A DNA stretch of 64,000 nucleotides from Conexibacter woesei Iso977N (GTDB lineage: Bacteria; Actinomycetota; Thermoleophilia; Solirubrobacterales; Solirubrobacteraceae). Both the position numbers and the translations under genes were made by a program. This document shows positions 48,588 through 56,227 of this stretch, one piece after another (position 1 is the stretch's first letter; every line of letters starts with the position of its first letter). The notes beneath the pieces were generated by a model, which worked only from the letters and a program-made list of their open reading frames with translations, was not told where the DNA came from and made no database searches. The DNA is taken from contig NZ_AUKG01000002.1 in NCBI RefSeq assembly GCF_000424625.1, positions 1,054,001-1,118,000 of the forward strand, given 5' to 3'.

Positions 48588-49894
48588 GCGGCTCCGCCGG
48601 CGAACGTCCCTGGGCGGGCCGGAAGGTCCACCTCGTCGGCGTCGGCGGCGCCGGCATGTCCGGCTGGGCGCGGGTGGCGGTGCAGCTGGGCGCGACCGTC
48701 TCGGGCTCCGACCGCGCGGAGTCGCCGAACCTCGACAGGCTGCGGGCGCTCGGCGTCACGGTCCACGTCGGCCACGACGCGGCCAACGTCCCGGCGGAGG
48801 CCGACGTCTTCGTCTCGACCGCGATCCCGGCCGACAACCCGGAGCGCGTCGCGCGCGCCCAGCCGCGCGCCGAGCTGCTGCGCGAGCTGACGTCGCTCAA
48901 GCAGGTCATCGCGGTCGCGGGCGCGCACGGCAAGACGACGACGACCTCGATGGTCGCCCACGCGCTGCTCGGCGCCGGCGCGTCGCCGGGCTACCTGATC
49001 GGCGGCGCGCTGCGCACGACCGGCGAGAACGCCGACTGGGGCGACGGCGACTGGCTCGTCGTCGAGGCCGACGAGTCGGACCGCTCGATGCTCGCGCTCG
49101 ACGTCGACGTCGCGGTCGTCCTGAACATCGAGCTCGACCACCACGCGACCTACGGCGGCTCGCTCGCGGGCCTGCACGCCGCGTTCGACGAGTTCCGCCA
49201 GCACGCGCCCCGCCGGGTCGTCGCGCCGGAGCTCGCGCGCGCGGGTGACCACACGTTCAGCCCGCAAGACCTACAACTCGAAGCCGGCGGCTCGCGCTTC
49301 ACCTGGCGCGGGCGCGAGGTCGTCCTGCAGGTCCCCGGCGAGCACAACGCGCGCAACGCCGCCGCGGCGCTGGAGGCGATCGCGGTCGCCGAGGCCGCCG
49401 ACCTGGACCAAGCCGTCGCCGCGCTGGCCAGCTTCGCGGGCGCGGGGCGGCGCTTCGAGCGCCTCGGCACGACCGCGTCCGGAGCCGAGGTCGTCGACGA
49501 CTACGCCCACCACCCGACCGAGGTCGCCGCGACGATCGCCGCCGCGCGCTCGCTGCAGCCCAAGCGCCTCGTCGCCGTCTTCCAGCCCCACCTCTTCTCG
49601 CGCACCTCCGAGTTCCACCGCGAGTTCGGCGCGGCGCTGGCGCAGGCCGACGTCGCGGTCGCCCTCGACGTCTATCCCGCCCGCGAGCGGCAAGAGGACT
49701 TCTCCGGCATCACCGGCAGGCTGATCGCCGAGTCCGCCGCCGACCACGGCGCCGGCCGTCCCGTCTTCTGGCTCCCGACGCTCACGACCGCCGAGACCGT
49801 CCTGGCGCCCCGCCTGCGCGCCGGCGACCTCGTCCTGGTCATGGGCGCCGGGGACGTCGACAAGCTCGGCCGCGCGCTCGTCGCCGGCACATAG
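48584..49894 (+). CDS. murC: UDP-N-acetylmuramate-L-alanine ligase MurC
   Basis: A 436-residue Mur ligase. It shows VHLVGVGGAGMSGWARVAVQ, the ATP loop VAGAHGKTTTTSM, VVEADESDRSMLALDVDVAV, NIELDHHATYG and VVDDYAHHPTEVAATI, and ends in VLVMGAGDVDKLG. It adds L-Ala to UDP-MurNAc, the first peptide step. The GTG start overlaps the murG stop (GTGA). murB, which often follows or is fused with murC, is not here; the next gene is ftsQ after a 60-base gap. Confidence 0.95.
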   Translation: MSGSAGERPWAGRKVHLVGVGGAGMSGWARVAVQLGATVSGSDRAESPNLDRLRALGVTVHVGHDAANVPAEADVFVSTAIPADNPERVARAQPRAELLRELTSLKQVIAVAGAHGKTTTTSMVAHALLGAGASPGYLIGGALRTTGENADWGDGDWLVVEADESDRSMLALDVDVAVVLNIELDHHATYGGSLAGLHAAFDEFRQHAPRRVVAPELARAGDHTFSPQDLQLEAGGSRFTWRGREVVLQVPGEHNARNAAAALEAIAVAEAADLDQAVAALASFAGAGRRFERLGTTASGAEVVDDYAHHPTEVAATIAAARSLQPKRLVAVFQPHLFSRTSEFHREFGAALAQADVAVALDVYPARERQEDFSGITGRLIAESAADHGAGRPVFWLPTLTTAETVLAPRLRAGDLVLVMGAGDVDKLGRALVAGT

Positions 49895-49954
49895 GTCGTC
49901 GCCTTCCTGACGACGAGGAAGGTCCCCGCTGCCCCGCGGCGAACTTCGGACCGG

Positions 49955-50782
49955 ATGCACCGCGCCGCCGCCATGCCGCGGGCCCGCACGCTGCCGCGCC
50001 CTTCGCGCGCCGTCGTCTGGGCCGTCGCCCTCCTCGCCCTCGTGATCGCGGGCGGGCTGTGGCTGCGCGACTCCTCGCTCGTCGCCGTCAACAGGGTCAC
50101 GGTCACCGGGCTCACCGGCCCGCAGGCCGCGAAGATCAGCAGCCAGCTCGAGGCCGCGGCGCGCGACATGACCACGCTGCACGTCCGCGGCGACCAGCTG
50201 CGCGCGGTCACCGAGCCCTACCCGGTCGTCAAGGACGTCCGGGTCTCCACCGACTTCCCGCACGGCCTGAAGATCGACGTCGTCGAGAACACGCCGGTCG
50301 CGGCGATCTCCGTCAACGGGTCCAGGACGCCCGTCAGCGCCGACGGCAAGATCATCCGCGGGGCCTCCCAGAGCGACCTGCCGATCGTCCCGCTGAAGGT
50401 CGCGCCGACCGGCGCGACCGTCGCCGACGCCACCGCCCGCCACGCGATCGCGGCGCTCGCCGCGGCGCCCGAGGCGCTCCGCGCCCGGGTCACGCGCGCG
50501 TCCACGACGCGCGACGGCGGCCTCACCCTCGAACTTCGCAACGGCCCGGACCTGCGCTTCGGCGGCGCCGATCGCCTCGACGCCAAGTGGGCCGCGGCCG
50601 CCGCGGTGCTGTCCTCCGGGCAGTCCGCGGGCGCCACCTACCTCGACCTCCGCTACCCCGAGCGGCCTGCCGCCGGGGGCCTGGAGGACCCGACGACGCA
50701 ACGCGATCCGGAAGCCGTGAACTCGGCGGATCCCACGTCAACCACGGTGTCGCCGCAGACGACGGCGCCGGTCACGCCATAG
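49955..50782 (+). CDS. ftsQ: Cell division protein FtsQ
   Basis: A 275-residue bitopic protein: short basic cytoplasmic part, one helix ([19 protein letters not shown]), a POTRA domain ([49 protein letters not shown] in parts), then the FtsQ beta domain ([33 protein letters not shown]) and a Thr/Pro-rich end. It recruits FtsB/FtsL to the divisome. Alternative start ATG at 49973. A hairpin follows its stop and ftsZ has its own promoter. Confidence 0.9.
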   Translation: MHRAAAMPRARTLPRPSRAVVWAVALLALVIAGGLWLRDSSLVAVNRVTVTGLTGPQAAKISSQLEAAARDMTTLHVRGDQLRAVTEPYPVVKDVRVSTDFPHGLKIDVVENTPVAAISVNGSRTPVSADGKIIRGASQSDLPIVPLKVAPTGATVADATARHAIAALAAAPEALRARVTRASTTRDGGLTLELRNGPDLRFGGADRLDAKWAAAAAVLSSGQSAGATYLDLRYPERPAAGGLEDPTTQRDPEAVNSADPTSTTVSPQTTAPVTP

Positions 50783-50800
50783 CCAACCTCAACCTCAGCC

Positions 50801-50827
50801 TGAGCCTTCGAAACGCCCTAAGGCTCA
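50801..50827 (+). terminator. Weak hairpin between ftsQ and ftsZ
   Basis: TGAGCCTT and AAGGCTCA form a perfect 8-bp stem with an 11-base loop, 19 bases after ftsQ. No T-run follows, so it may slow rather than stop transcription. The surrounding 200-base gap is less G+C-rich than the genes. Confidence 0.4.
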
Positions 50828-50882
50828 AGCCCAAGTCGAGACTTCTTCAAACTGCAAGCAAGATTGCGCTCTAGACTCCGCG

Positions 50883-50912
50883 TTGACACACGCGATTGCC
50901 GATGCGTACCGT
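50883..50912 (+). promoter_or_regulatory. Putative ftsZ promoter
   Basis: A consensus TTGACA (50883-50888) is followed after 18 bases by TACCGT (50907-50912). Transcription would start near 50919, giving ftsZ a leader of about 70 bases and expression apart from the cluster promoter. Confidence 0.55.
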
Positions 50913-50987
50913 GCATCGGCCGAGGGCGCGCAAAGAGCGCGAGAACTCTCGACGCTACCTAGAGGGTCGGACAGGAACTTCAAGCAC

Positions 50988-52064
50988 ATGGAAAGCGGCA
51001 GCTACCTCGCAGTCATCAAGGTCGTCGGCGTCGGCGGCGGCGGGACCAATGCGGTCAACCGCATGGTCGACGCGGGCCTGCGCGGCGTCGAGTTCGTTGC
51101 GGCGAACACCGACGCGCAGGCGCTCGCCATGTGCGACGCCGACATCAAGCTGAACATCGGCCACGAGCTCACCAAGGGCCTCGGCGCCGGCGCGAACCCG
51201 GACGTGGGCTTCGGCGCCGCGGCCGAGTCGCGGGACGACATCAAGGAGGCGCTGAAGGGCGCCGACATGGTGTTCGTCACCGCGGGCGAGGGCGGTGGCA
51301 CCGGCACCGGTGCGGCCCCCGTCATCGCGGAGATCGCCAAGAACGAGATCGGGGCGCTCACCGTGGGCGTCGTCACCAAGCCGTTCGAGTTCGAGGGCAC
51401 GCGGCGCATGCGGTCGGCCGAGGAGGGCATCCAGCGCCTCCGCGAGGTCGTCGACACGCTGATCGTGATCCCGAACGAGAAGCTGCTGGCGCTCGTCGAG
51501 CGGCGCACGACGATCCTCGAGGCGTTCCGCGAGGCCGACAACGTCCTGCGCCAGGGCGTCCAGGGCATCACGGACCTGATCACGATCCCGGGGCTCATCA
51601 ACCTCGACTTCGCCGACGTCCGCACGATCATGGAGAACGCCGGCTCGGCGCTCATGGGCATCGGCCAGTCCGGCGGGGAGACCCGCGCGGCCGACGCCGC
51701 CAAGACCGCCATCTCGAGCCCGCTGCTGGAGCAGTCGGTCGAGGGCGCGACGGGCATCCTGCTGAACATCACGGGCGGGCCGGACATCGGCCTGTTCGAG
51801 GTCAACGAGGCGGCCGAGATCGTCCAGGGCGCGGCGGACTCCGACGCGAACATCATCTTCGGCTCGGTCATCGACGAGTCGCTCGGCGACGAGGTCCGCG
51901 TGACCGTCATCGCCACCGGGTTCGACCACGGCCGCGCGCGGCCGCGCCAGGCCCGTGAGGAGACGCGCCAGACCGCGCGTCGCCAGGACCGCTCTCCGCG
52001 GGTCGAGCGCGAGTCGCTCGAGATCCGCGACGACGAGATCGACATCCCTCCGTTCCTCCGATAG
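50988..52064 (+). CDS. ftsZ: Cell division GTPase FtsZ
   Basis: A 358-residue tubulin homologue that forms the Z ring. GTP-binding segments are [27 protein letters not shown] and the tubulin signature [18 protein letters not shown] (GGGTGTG at 102-108); the T7 synergy loop is [13 protein letters not shown] shortish basic linker precedes the C-terminal peptide [10 protein letters not shown], the docking site for membrane tethers. The ATG at 50988 is chosen because the conserved fold begins there; AGGA lies about 12 bases upstream. A strong terminator follows. Confidence 0.97.
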   Translation: MESGSYLAVIKVVGVGGGGTNAVNRMVDAGLRGVEFVAANTDAQALAMCDADIKLNIGHELTKGLGAGANPDVGFGAAAESRDDIKEALKGADMVFVTAGEGGGTGTGAAPVIAEIAKNEIGALTVGVVTKPFEFEGTRRMRSAEEGIQRLREVVDTLIVIPNEKLLALVERRTTILEAFREADNVLRQGVQGITDLITIPGLINLDFADVRTIMENAGSALMGIGQSGGETRAADAAKTAISSPLLEQSVEGATGILLNITGGPDIGLFEVNEAAEIVQGAADSDANIIFGSVIDESLGDEVRVTVIATGFDHGRARPRQAREETRQTARRQDRSPRVERESLEIRDDEIDIPPFLR

Positions 52065-52081
52065 GGGGAGCGGCAGGGGTG

Positions 52082-52119
52082 GCTCAGCGGGTCCGGAACC
52101 GGACCCGCTGAGCTCTTTC
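52082..52119 (+). terminator. Intrinsic terminator after ftsZ
   Basis: A perfect 15-bp stem, GCTCAGCGGGTCCGG with CCGGACCCGCTGAGC (52082-52113), is followed by TCTTTC, 17 bases after the ftsZ stop. It closes the dcw cluster. Confidence 0.8.
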
Positions 52120-52271
52120 GCGCGTCCGAACCCCTCCAAAGACCAGGAATCGGTCTTCATGCGGACGGCAGAATCCCAAGAACCGGGGATAGCGCCGACA
52201 GCAGGAAGTGACGACACTTAAGGGGACACTCCCGTTCCACCTTCGTCACCCCGGCAAGGACGCAGACGCCA

Positions 52272-52406
52272 ATGCAAGACATGACCACGGATGAGCTCGC
52301 CGAGCTCCTCGCCCAGCTCGAACTGAGCACCGAGGATTCCCGCGACGAGCTCCTGACGGACTTCCTCGTCCGCCCGTACCCGACGAAGGTCACGCAGGAC
52401 AACTAG
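52272..52406 (+). CDS. Small acidic protein (44 residues)
   Basis: An ORF too short for usual gene finders: it begins MQDMTTDELAELLAQLELS and ends in PYPTKVTQDN. AAGGA lies about 12 bases before the ATG. The first two thirds predict one amphipathic acidic helix, and the codon use is like that of real genes here (third positions nearly all G or C). No family is recognised. It is tail-to-tail with the Cys-rich protein at 52453. Confidence 0.45.
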   Translation: MQDMTTDELAELLAQLELSTEDSRDELLTDFLVRPYPTKVTQDN

Positions 52407-52452
52407 TCCCGCCGGCGGCGCGCGCGTTGCCGCGCCGCGTCGTCCGTCGTCT

Positions 52453-52686
52453 CTACGCCGTGGCGGAGGCCGTGAGGCCCTGGCGCGCGGCGTCCAGCGA
52501 CTCCAGCGTGCGCGTCACCGAGTCCGGGAGCGTGCGGGAGAAGCGGCCGCCGACGAAGACGTCCTCGACGAGCGTGGCCACCAGGTTGGTGGTCTCCTCG
52601 CGCCGTGCCGCGCGCGCCCGGGCAGCGACCAGCACGGGGCAGTCGTTGCAGCGGGGGCAGGAGCGGCAGCAGCTCTTGGACGGCAT
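52453..52686 (-). CDS. Small Cys-rich (zinc-ribbon-like) actinobacterial protein
   Basis: A 77-residue protein with five cysteines near the N-terminus (MPSKSCCRSCPRCNDCPVLV), then a helical, Arg/Glu-rich body. The CC-x-x-C-x-x-C-x-x-C pattern could bind zinc or an iron-sulfur cluster. Similar short proteins with an N-terminal CCRS-type motif occur in actinobacteria, but I do not know a function. It is divergent from the ferritin gene, with possible iron-regulator sites in the 111-base gap. Confidence 0.6.
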   Translation of the reverse strand: MPSKSCCRSCPRCNDCPVLVAARARAARREETTNLVATLVEDVFVGGRFSRTLPDSVTRTLESLDAARQGLTASATA

Positions 52687-52710
52687 GCGCCGCGAAATGT
52701 AGCAGCTGTA

Positions 52711-52757
52711 GGGCGACCTAACGAGGGCGCCCTAACACGAATTTCGGCGGCCCTAAG
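52711..52757. promoter_or_regulatory. CCTAA repeats upstream of ferritin (possible IdeR/DtxR site)
   Basis: GGGCGACCTAAC (52711), GGGCGCCCTAAC (52725) and GGCGGCCCTAAG (ending 52757) repeat the half-site CCTAA[C/G] with spacings of 14 and 21 bases, just upstream of the ferritin -35. TAGGGCGACCTA (52709-52720) is also palindromic. CCTAA/TTAGG are the half-sites of the iron regulator IdeR, which activates ferritin in mycobacteria from upstream sites. Confidence 0.45.
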
Positions 52758-52760
52758 TTG

Positions 52761-52789
52761 TTGATTATCTTGGTCGGGGTGGGTAGGGT
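52761..52789 (+). promoter_or_regulatory. Ferritin promoter, leaderless
   Basis: TTGATT (52761-52766) and TAGGGT (52784-52789) are separated by 17 bases, and the ATG starts 8 bases after the -10, so the transcript should begin at or next to the start codon. Confidence 0.6.
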
Positions 52790-52797
52790 CCCCGGCC

Positions 52798-53295
52798 ATG
52801 CCTTCCGAGCGCTTCGTCGACGCCCTGAACGCCCAGATCTCCAAGGAGTTCGCGGCCGCCCATCAGTACACGGCCATCGCCGCGTACTACGCGGACGAGA
52901 CCTGGCCGCAGCTCGCCGCGTTCTTCTACAAGCAGGCCGACGAGGAGCGCGAGCACGCGCTCAAGATGATCAACTACCTGCTCGACACCGACTCGGCCGT
53001 GAACATGACCGGCGTCGACCAGCCCAAGACGAAGTTCGGCGACCACATCGAGCCGATCAAGCTGGCGCTGGAGCAGGAGAGGTCGGTGACGGTCTCGATC
53101 TCCGAGCTCGTCGGGATCGCGCGCGAGACCAACGACTACCGCTCCGAGCAGTTCCTCGACTGGTTCCTGGAGGAGCAGACCGAGGAGGAGTCCTCGATGT
53201 CGGACCTCCTGACGGTCGCCGAGCGCACCGCGTCGGTGCCGCTGCTGCTCGAGGAGTGGCTGGCGCGCGAGACGCCGGGCGCCCACAAGGACTAG
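52798..53295 (+). CDS. Bacterial non-haem ferritin
   Basis: A 165-residue four-helix-bundle protein of normal ferritin length. The ferroxidase site is visible: Glu in LNAQISKEFAAAHQY (first helix), the pair in KQADEEREHALKM (Glu and His), and Glu in KLALEQERSVTVSI; EEQTEEESSMSDLL is the fourth-helix part. It oxidises Fe(II) and stores it as a mineral core in a 24-mer. The gene is monocistronic or reads into gcvT, which starts 53 bases later with its own -10. Confidence 0.93.
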   Translation: MPSERFVDALNAQISKEFAAAHQYTAIAAYYADETWPQLAAFFYKQADEEREHALKMINYLLDTDSAVNMTGVDQPKTKFGDHIEPIKLALEQERSVTVSISELVGIARETNDYRSEQFLDWFLEEQTEEESSMSDLLTVAERTASVPLLLEEWLARETPGAHKD

Positions 53296-53336
53296 CGCCA
53301 CCGCGCCGCCGCCGCTGAGTCGGCGGGGCTGCTTGC

Positions 53337-53342
53337 TAGCCT
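53337..53342 (+). promoter_or_regulatory. -10 element for gcvT, leaderless
   Basis: TAGCCT lies 6 bases before the GTG at 53349. With only 53 bases after ferritin there is no room for a glycine riboswitch. Confidence 0.5.
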
Positions 53343-53348
53343 CGCCGC

Positions 53349-54422
53349 GTGGCCGCCGCAACCCCAGACACCGCGCTGAAGCGCACCCCGCTGTATGACC
53401 GGCACGTCGCCGCGGGCGCGAAGCTGGTCCCGTTCGCGGGCTGGGAGATGCCCGTCCAGTACGAAGGCGTCAAGCAGGAGCACCTCGCGACGCGCGCGAC
53501 CGCGGGCGTCTTCGACGTCTCGCACATGGGCGAGATCGCGACGTCCGGCCCGGACGCCGAGGCGTTCCTGCAGCACATCCTCAGCAACGACGTCACGAAG
53601 CTCCAGACCGGCGGCGCGCAGTACAGCGTGCTCTGCCGCGAGGACGGCGGCGTGCTCGACGACCTCTTCACCTACCGCCTCGGCGCGACCGACTTCCTGA
53701 CGGTCACCAACGCGTCCAACCACGAGAAGGACTTCGCGTGGTTCGCCAAGCAGGCGGAGGGCTTCGACGTCGAGGTCACCGACGTCGCCGCCAACTACGC
53801 GATGCTCGCCGTCCAGGGCCCGCAGGCGCGCGAGATCGTCGGCGCGATCAGCGACAGCCCGCTGCCCGACCGCTTCACGTGCCGCCACAAGATGCTGCGC
53901 GGCCAGAAGGTCCTGGTCTGCGGCACCGGCTACACCGGCGAGGACGGGGTCGAGCTGCTGCTCGACCCGGCCGACGCGCCGATGATCTGGGACGAGGTCG
54001 TGCGCCGGGGCGCGGTCCCGGCCGGCCTGGCCGCGCGCGACACGCTGCGCCTGGAGGTCGGCTACCACCTCTACGGCAACGACCTGATGGAGGAGCGCGG
54101 GCCGATCGAGGCCGGCCTCGGCTGGGCCGTCAAGGAGGACACCGGCTTCATCGGGTCCGACGCGGTGCGCGCCGTCCGCGACGCCGGTCCGTCCGAGAAG
54201 TTGGTGGCCTTCACGATGGAGTCGGGGATCGCCCGCCAGGGCAACCCGGTCGTCGGCGGGGGCGAGGTGACGTCGGGCACGATGTCGCCGTCGCTGGAGA
54301 TCGGCATCGGCATGGCCTACGTACCCGCAGAGCGTGCCGAGGTTGGAACCGAGCTCGAGATCGACGTCCGCGGCAAGGTCCGCCGCGCCGTCGTCGCGAG
54401 GAAGCCCCTCTACAAGAAGTAG
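53349..54422 (+). CDS. gcvT: Aminomethyltransferase, glycine cleavage T protein
   Basis: A 357-residue protein. It shows LVPFAGWEMPVQYEGVKQEH, VFDVSHMGEI, YSVLCREDGGVLDDLFTYRL, the folate-contact region LTVTNASNHEKDFAW, GTGYTGEDGVELLLDP and LGARDTLRLEVGYHLYGND-like AARDTLRLE. It passes the methylene group from aminomethyl-GcvH to tetrahydrofolate, releasing ammonia. It is the first of four consecutive glycine cleavage genes; lpd (L protein) is not here. Confidence 0.95.
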   Translation: MAAATPDTALKRTPLYDRHVAAGAKLVPFAGWEMPVQYEGVKQEHLATRATAGVFDVSHMGEIATSGPDAEAFLQHILSNDVTKLQTGGAQYSVLCREDGGVLDDLFTYRLGATDFLTVTNASNHEKDFAWFAKQAEGFDVEVTDVAANYAMLAVQGPQAREIVGAISDSPLPDRFTCRHKMLRGQKVLVCGTGYTGEDGVELLLDPADAPMIWDEVVRRGAVPAGLAARDTLRLEVGYHLYGNDLMEERGPIEAGLGWAVKEDTGFIGSDAVRAVRDAGPSEKLVAFTMESGIARQGNPVVGGGEVTSGTMSPSLEIGIGMAYVPAERAEVGTELEIDVRGKVRRAVVARKPLYKK

Positions 54423-54425
54423 GCT
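54420..54425 (+). promoter_or_regulatory. -10 element for gcvH overlapping the gcvT stop
   Basis: TAGGCT begins with the TAG stop of gcvT and ends 8 bases before the gcvH ATG. There is no ribosome-binding site, so gcvH may be read from a leaderless transcript as well as from gcvT read-through. Confidence 0.4.
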
Positions 54426-54433
54426 GCCGCGCC

Positions 54434-54820
54434 ATGGCCGACGCGTCCTACCCCACAGAGCTTCTCTACCACGCCGAGCACGACTGGGCCCGCATCGACG
54501 GCGACACCGCCGTCTTCGGGATCACCTGGTACGCCCAGGACGCCCTGGGCGAGGTCGTGTTCTTCGACCCGCCGCAGGTCGGCTCGACGGTCACCGCCGG
54601 CGAGTCCTACGCCGAGGTGGAGTCCGTCAAGGCCGTGTCCGACGTGGTCGCGCCGCTGAGCGGCGAGATCATCGAGGTCAACCCGGGCCTCGGCGACACC
54701 CCCGAGAACATCAACAACGACCCGTACGGCGACGGCTGGATGGTCAAGGTCAGGCTCTCCGAAGAGAGCCAGACCGGCGACCTGCTCGACGCCGCCGCCT
54801 ACGAGGCCACGCTCTCCTAA
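54434..54820 (+). CDS. gcvH: Glycine cleavage H protein
   Basis: A 128-residue lipoyl-carrier protein of normal length. The lipoylation site is Lys66 in YAEVESVKAVSDVVAP; GEVVFFDPPQVGSTV, EIIEVNPGL, PENINNDPYGDGWMVKV are the other conserved parts. It shuttles the aminomethyl group between the P, T and L proteins. The start follows the gcvT stop by 11 bases. Confidence 0.96.
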   Translation: MADASYPTELLYHAEHDWARIDGDTAVFGITWYAQDALGEVVFFDPPQVGSTVTAGESYAEVESVKAVSDVVAPLSGEIIEVNPGLGDTPENINNDPYGDGWMVKVRLSEESQTGDLLDAAAYEATLS

Positions 54821-54841
54821 GCCCCACACCGAAGGACGCTC

Positions 54842-56227
54842 TTGACGCAGTACACCGCTGTGACCGACGCCGATCTGGCGGAGATGCTCTCCGCGATCGG
54901 CGTCAGCTCCATCCAGGAGCTGTTCGACCGCCAGATCCCCGCCGACGTGCGGCTGGGGCGCCCGCTGGACCTGCCCGCGGGCCTGCCCGAGCAGGAGGTG
55001 TACGCCCACCTGCGCGACCTCGCTGCGAGGAACGTCTCCGCCGAGGACGAGATCACGTTCCTCGGCGCCGGGATGTACGACCACTACGTCCCGGCGGTCA
55101 TCGACATGCTGCTCGGGCGGTCGGAGTTCCTGACGCCCTACACGCCCTACCAGCCGGAGGTCTCGCAGGGCAACCTCCAGGCGATGTTCGAGTACCAGAC
55201 GGCGATCTCCGAGTTAACGGGGCTGCCGGTCTCGAACGCGTCGGTCTACGAGGGGCCGTCGGCGGTGGCGAGCGCCGGCTACCTCGCGCGGCTCGCCAAC
55301 GGCAAGCCGAAGTTCGTGGTGTCGCGCGGGCTGCACCCGCATTCGCGCGAGACGCTGGCGACCTACGCGCACGGCTTCGGCGCGGAGGTCGTCGAGGTGC
55401 CGCTGAAGGACGGCGTCACCGATCACGAGGCGTGGGCCGCGGCGATCGACGGCGACACCGGCGCGGTGTTCTTCCAGCAGCCGAACTTCCTCGGCGCGGT
55501 CGAGGACGCGGCGGCGCTGAGCGCTGCCGCGAAGGACTCGCCGGCGGTCGTGGTCGGCCAGTACGACCCGATCCCGCTGGGCATCTTGAAGCCGCCGGGC
55601 GAATGCGGCGTAGATGTATGTGTCGGTGAGGGCCAGGCGCTCGGCAACCGCCTCGACTTCGGCGGGCCGTCGTTCGGCTTCTTCGCCGCGACCGAGGCGT
55701 ACCTGCGCCGGATGCCGGGCCGCATCGCGGGGGAGACCGTCGACGCCGACGGCCGCCGCGGGTTCGTGCTGACGCTGCAGACGCGCGAGCAGCACATCCG
55801 GCGCGAGAAGGCCACGTCGAACATCTGCACCGCTCAGGCGTTGAACGCGCTCGCCGGTGTCGTGTACCTGTCGTGGCTGGGCCGCCAGGGGCTCGTCGAG
55901 CTGGGCGAGCTGCTGCTGCAGCGCACGCACTACGCGCGGGAGCAGCTGGTGGCGCTGGACGGCGTGGCCGCGTTGCACGAGCAGCCGGTCGTCCGCGAGT
56001 TCGCGGTGTCGCTCGAGGGTGTGGACGTCGCCGCGGTGATCCGCCGCTGCCAGGACGCGGGCGTCAACCCGGGCTACGCGCTCGGGCGGGAGTACGACGA
56101 GTTCCCGGACGGGTTGTTGGTGGCCTTGACCGAGCAGCGCTCGAAGGCCGACATCGACCGCCTCGTCGAGGTGCTCGGCGCCGCCGTGGCGGCCGAGCGT
56201 GGCGCGACCGTGGGGGCGTCGGCATGA
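54842..56227 (+). CDS. gcvPA: Glycine dehydrogenase (decarboxylating) subunit 1
   Basis: A 461-residue protein corresponding to the N-terminal half of P protein. Signatures are AEMLSAIGVSSIQELFD, FLGAGMYDHYVPAVIDMLL, FLTPYTPYQPEVSQGNLQAMFEYQ, NASVYEGPSAVA and GGPSFGFFAA. The TTG at 54842 has AAGGA 6 bases upstream, which decides the start. With GcvPB it forms the split, PLP-dependent P protein that decarboxylates glycine. Its TGA overlaps the gcvPB ATG. Confidence 0.95.
   Translation: MTQYTAVTDADLAEMLSAIGVSSIQELFDRQIPADVRLGRPLDLPAGLPEQEVYAHLRDLAARNVSAEDEITFLGAGMYDHYVPAVIDMLLGRSEFLTPYTPYQPEVSQGNLQAMFEYQTAISELTGLPVSNASVYEGPSAVASAGYLARLANGKPKFVVSRGLHPHSRETLATYAHGFGAEVVEVPLKDGVTDHEAWAAAIDGDTGAVFFQQPNFLGAVEDAAALSAAAKDSPAVVVGQYDPIPLGILKPPGECGVDVCVGEGQALGNRLDFGGPSFGFFAATEAYLRRMPGRIAGETVDADGRRGFVLTLQTREQHIRREKATSNICTAQALNALAGVVYLSWLGRQGLVELGELLLQRTHYAREQLVALDGVAALHEQPVVREFAVSLEGVDVAAVIRRCQDAGVNPGYALGREYDEFPDGLLVALTEQRSKADIDRLVEVLGAAVAAERGATVGASA

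Noticed and set aside
53296-53348. Glycine riboswitch ahead of gcvT
   Set aside because: The gap is 53 bases and a -10 element lies 6 bases before the GTG; no room and no aptamer core.
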